From Sisyra terminalis (lineage: Eukaryota > Arthropoda > Insecta > Neuroptera > Sisyridae), in NCBI GenBank assembly GCA_958496175.1, contig OY292279.1:20708001-20772000 (forward strand): a stretch of DNA of 64,000 nt, written 5' to 3'. Each line of letters begins with the position of its first letter. Position 1 is the first letter of the stretch. Of this stretch, positions 62,101 through 64,000 are shown piece after piece. The notes beneath the pieces were generated by a model that had not been told where the DNA came from, searched no databases, and saw only the letters and a program-made list of their open reading frames with translations. The position numbers and the translations under genes were made by a program.

Positions 62101-62812
62101 TTTTCAGCAAATTTGAACCGAGAAAAACTGACAATAATAATTTTGTTTCTAATTATAACTTTTCATTTGGATATTCATTGAACTCTAATTGAGAATCGTT
62201 TTTTGGCATGTCTTACTGGAATTCAATGGAACTCTTCTATAATTAGATAATTCCAAGAAAATTTGTATTGCCATGAAGAGAAAATAATATTTTTTTTTTT
62301 TTGGTTCAAGTTTTAAAAAAAAAATCTGATTATTTTTTTCGAATTTCACGTAGAAAGTAGTAAGTAGTTGTATAACTCGATTACTGCCTTAATATTGACG
62401 TAAATTATGGTTTTTATACTACGGTTTGCAGTGATGGTTTCTCAAAATTTTACCATGGAGTAGGCATTTGCAGTGAATATTTTCAAACATTTTTTTTGAA
62501 TAACTATTACCATGGAATTATTACGTAGCAAAATAGTAATGCACTTGATGATGAATATTAAGCTATAAGAAAAATCATTTTCAATTTAAAGATTTGCGCC
62601 ATAAATGACGAAACACGATAAACATATAATACAACAGTTACAAACCGCAAGAGTAGTAGAAAGTCACCGATAATCATAAAAACCTAGGATTTTTTTTCTG
62701 ATTAACAGGAGCATTTGCACGAACCACAAAATTTACATCAAAGGGTTTGCGTGAATCCCTGCAAACCTCCAGGGAAGCATCCCAGGCGGTTCAGATTTTC
62801 ATGAAATATTAA
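59123..62812 (+). CDS. candidate three-exon gene, 89 residues, unknown function
   Basis: Exons: 59123-59138, 61492-61641 and 62709-62812 (stop TAA 62810-62812). Exon 1 has TTCAAATGG start context, encodes MVAAS and ends in TCTG/GTAAGT. Exon 2 follows ACATCACAG, reads ELSRAFAEPPTKASYPGYSS, SYQSFHLHNAALNDELEQML, FLFNPSVSK and ends in AAGG/GTATGT. Exon 3 follows a pyrimidine-rich TTTTTTTTCTGATTAACAG, reads AFARTTKFTSKGLRESLQTS, REASQAVQIFMKY, then stop. Both introns are phase 1 and the frame stays open across both joins. Exons 2 and 3 are visibly less A+T-rich than the introns (2353 and 1067 bp). AATAAA lies 214 bases past the stop. No signal peptide or known domain is visible; exon 2 is Ser/Tyr/Pro-rich, then helical. 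Exon 1 is tiny and the least certain part; 31203-31320 is a phase-compatible alternative. Two other frames of exon 3 are also partly open. Confidence 0.45.
60738..60780 (+). promoter_or_regulatory. candidate TATA/initiator core promoter
   Basis: TATAAAG at 60738 is followed 33 bases later by TTACAGTTCGTGTG, close to the arthropod initiator (TCAGT) with the GTTCGTG extension seen at many insect start sites. It lies in intron 1 of the 59123-62812 model, 720 bases before exon 2, so it could drive an alternative transcript. No 5' exon with a donor was identified after it. Confidence 0.35.
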
Positions 62813-63025
62813 AATAAGAATGGAAAATTTACTTCCCACTTATTTATTTTCAAATTGAAAATACTTGATTTATTTCCTTTTTATTTTGCCCAATATTTAC
62901 ACAACCATTGTATACTGTAACGATTGATATAAAATTGTTTAAGTGCTTTTTATAGCTTTTGAAACACTAAATCAATTATATTCAGGTAATTGAAACGTTC
63001 AAACCAACAGTGGCAATATTGATTC
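62813..63025 (+). other. putative 3' UTR of the gene model
   Basis: Non-coding stretch between the stop at 62812 and AATAAA at 63026. No motif recognised. Confidence 0.3.
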
Positions 63026-63031
63026 AATAAA
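63026..63031 (+). terminator. possible polyadenylation signal
   Basis: AATAAA, 214 bases after the stop codon of the gene model. The hexamer is frequent by chance in such A+T-rich DNA, so its value is only positional. Confidence 0.3.
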
Positions 63032-63327
63032 TCATAACTGAACAAAGTCATTTCTTTCGAATATCTAATTGAGTTATTTTATTTTGTTGATCTGTCCTAA
63101 AAAAATGATTTTCAATAACGGTGAAATATATAAACTGTTAATTGAAACTTGAAGAATGTATGATATTAAAGTTTTTTTTTTTCACTTAAAAATAAATCTA
63201 ACAGAACAGTTTGTGTAACTATGATTAATGATTTTATTGACGATTGGTTCAATTATTGCGTCTCTACAATAGCTCATAAAAATAGAATTAAATAACTAAT
63301 CCAAGTGATAATTTAAGTTTTCTTTGG

Positions 63328-63395
63328 CTGTGGTTTTCAAACTTGAAGGCACGACCCCCTAGGGCGCCTTAGAGCTCCTACTGGGGAACCTTGAA
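63328..63395. mobile_element. hAT-like terminal fragment
   Basis: TGTGGTTTTCAAACTTGAAG then GCACGACCCCCTAGGGCGCC matches the general form of animal hAT ends (CAGTGGTTCTCAAAC, then GGCACG-CCCC). It is strongly G+C-richer than its flanks. No opposite terminus was found; it runs into a microsatellite. Confidence 0.5.
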
Positions 63396-63407
63396 AACAT
63401 TAATTTT

Positions 63408-63440
63408 TATATATATATATATATATATAGATAGATAGAC
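63408..63440. repeat. TA / GATA microsatellite
   Basis: About eleven TA units followed by three GATA units. Confidence 0.9.
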
Positions 63441-64000
63441 GAAGGATGCGAAATCGCAGTAAATATAGAGGATATTTATTTCAATCAAGTTTAAATTCTT
63501 TTGTCGAGTTTCTAAAGATAAATTTTGTCTTAATATTGTTTTAATAAAGTTCAATACCCGTATGTATTAGCTAATTTGGACTGCTTTAAATCGATTGTAA
63601 TTTTTTTTTTATTTAAATAAAAACAGCATTTTTTCCAAATTAATGATCTTGTTTTCAAATAACAGTTTACCACGTTCAATTTTCTTCCAATCTCTCCAAA
63701 TGCACTATGTAACCTTTTTAGTATGCAAACTGGCTTTTACGTCGGTTAAAGGGATATATCTGTGTTTTTCATCATAAGCTCGTACGTTAACTAAATATAT
63801 TGTAGAATACCAGCAGATGAAACTCTGGTCGGGAAAGGAGGACCGTGCAGTAGAAAAGTTACTTTCTACACTTTTGAATTCGGTTAACCACACAATGAAC
63901 TAATATGCATATTCTTCCATTTAAAATATATTTAACTAAAAGAATGAATCATTAACTGATCATATATAAATGGTTTTTTACCATTGTAATGAGAAACATC
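63441..64000. other. A+T-rich DNA, no firm gene
   Basis: A 62-codon minus-strand frame (63705-63893) has a mixed composition (MWLTEFKSVESNFSTARSSF) but no splice flanks or family I know. Confidence 0.4.

Noticed and set aside
62088..62117. 29-base minus-strand microexon (TTGTCAG to AAAC/GTAAGT)
   Set aside because: Too short to support without transcript evidence, and it lies antisense within intron 2 of the plus-strand model.
1..64000. CRISPR array, operon, phage or other prokaryotic system
   Set aside because: No regularly spaced repeats, no operon-like ORFs or ribosome binding sites; content is that of a transposon-rich animal genome.

Overview
This is a strongly A+T-rich eukaryotic window with almost no continuous coding sequence. 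No reading frame exceeds about 110 codons, which argues against bacterial or organelle DNA. Decayed mariner, hAT, pogo-like and LINE elements (jockey-like and endonuclease/reverse-transcriptase types) fill much of it. Together with a few short exon-like islands with GTAAGT-type splice donors, this suggests long introns or intergenic DNA of an arthropod, most likely an insect. Species cannot be told from the sequence.

Host gene candidates are few. (1) A minus-strand exon at 12673-12807 has clean acceptor and donor sites and 45 open codons with an N-glycosylation motif. (2) A plus-strand first exon at 31203-31320 encodes a hydrophobic, signal-anchor-like N-terminus and ends in a consensus donor. 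(3) A plus-strand three-exon model at 59123-62812 encodes 89 residues, with matching phases at both introns, an in-frame stop and a downstream AATAAA. The exon at 31203 ends in the same phase as the first exon of that model, so it could be an alternative first exon about 30 kb upstream. I recognise none of these proteins.

The rest is transposon archaeology. 1-8.8 kb: mariner remnants (68-186 minus, 1427-2298, 6383-6735), a hAT element nested in another hAT-like element (4597-5037), a small TIR element (7493-7682) and a fold-back around an AT-rich core (8483-8820). 8.8-31 kb: a fold-back at 10978-11384, a TGACGTCA-containing inverted/direct repeat (13235-13660, second locus 17087-17320), a 9-bp-unit microsatellite (20935-21135) and a possible tRNA-derived SINE (28801). 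31-40 kb: a second member of the TA-flanked mariner-type family, a jockey-like RT scrap (34381-34487), a three-level transposon nest (35835-37610) and a LINE RT fragment (39308-39645). 43-55 kb: a mariner transposase remnant with the DNARPH motif, a pogo-like element with 28-bp TIRs (46591-47455), a LINE split by a TA-flanked MITE (49040-50525), a third mariner-type copy abutting it and a near-perfect hairpin (54757-55115). 57-64 kb: the fourth mariner-type copy bracketed by inverted repeats, then the three-exon gene model.

All calls come from reading by eye. Family assignments rest on remembered motifs, not on searches.
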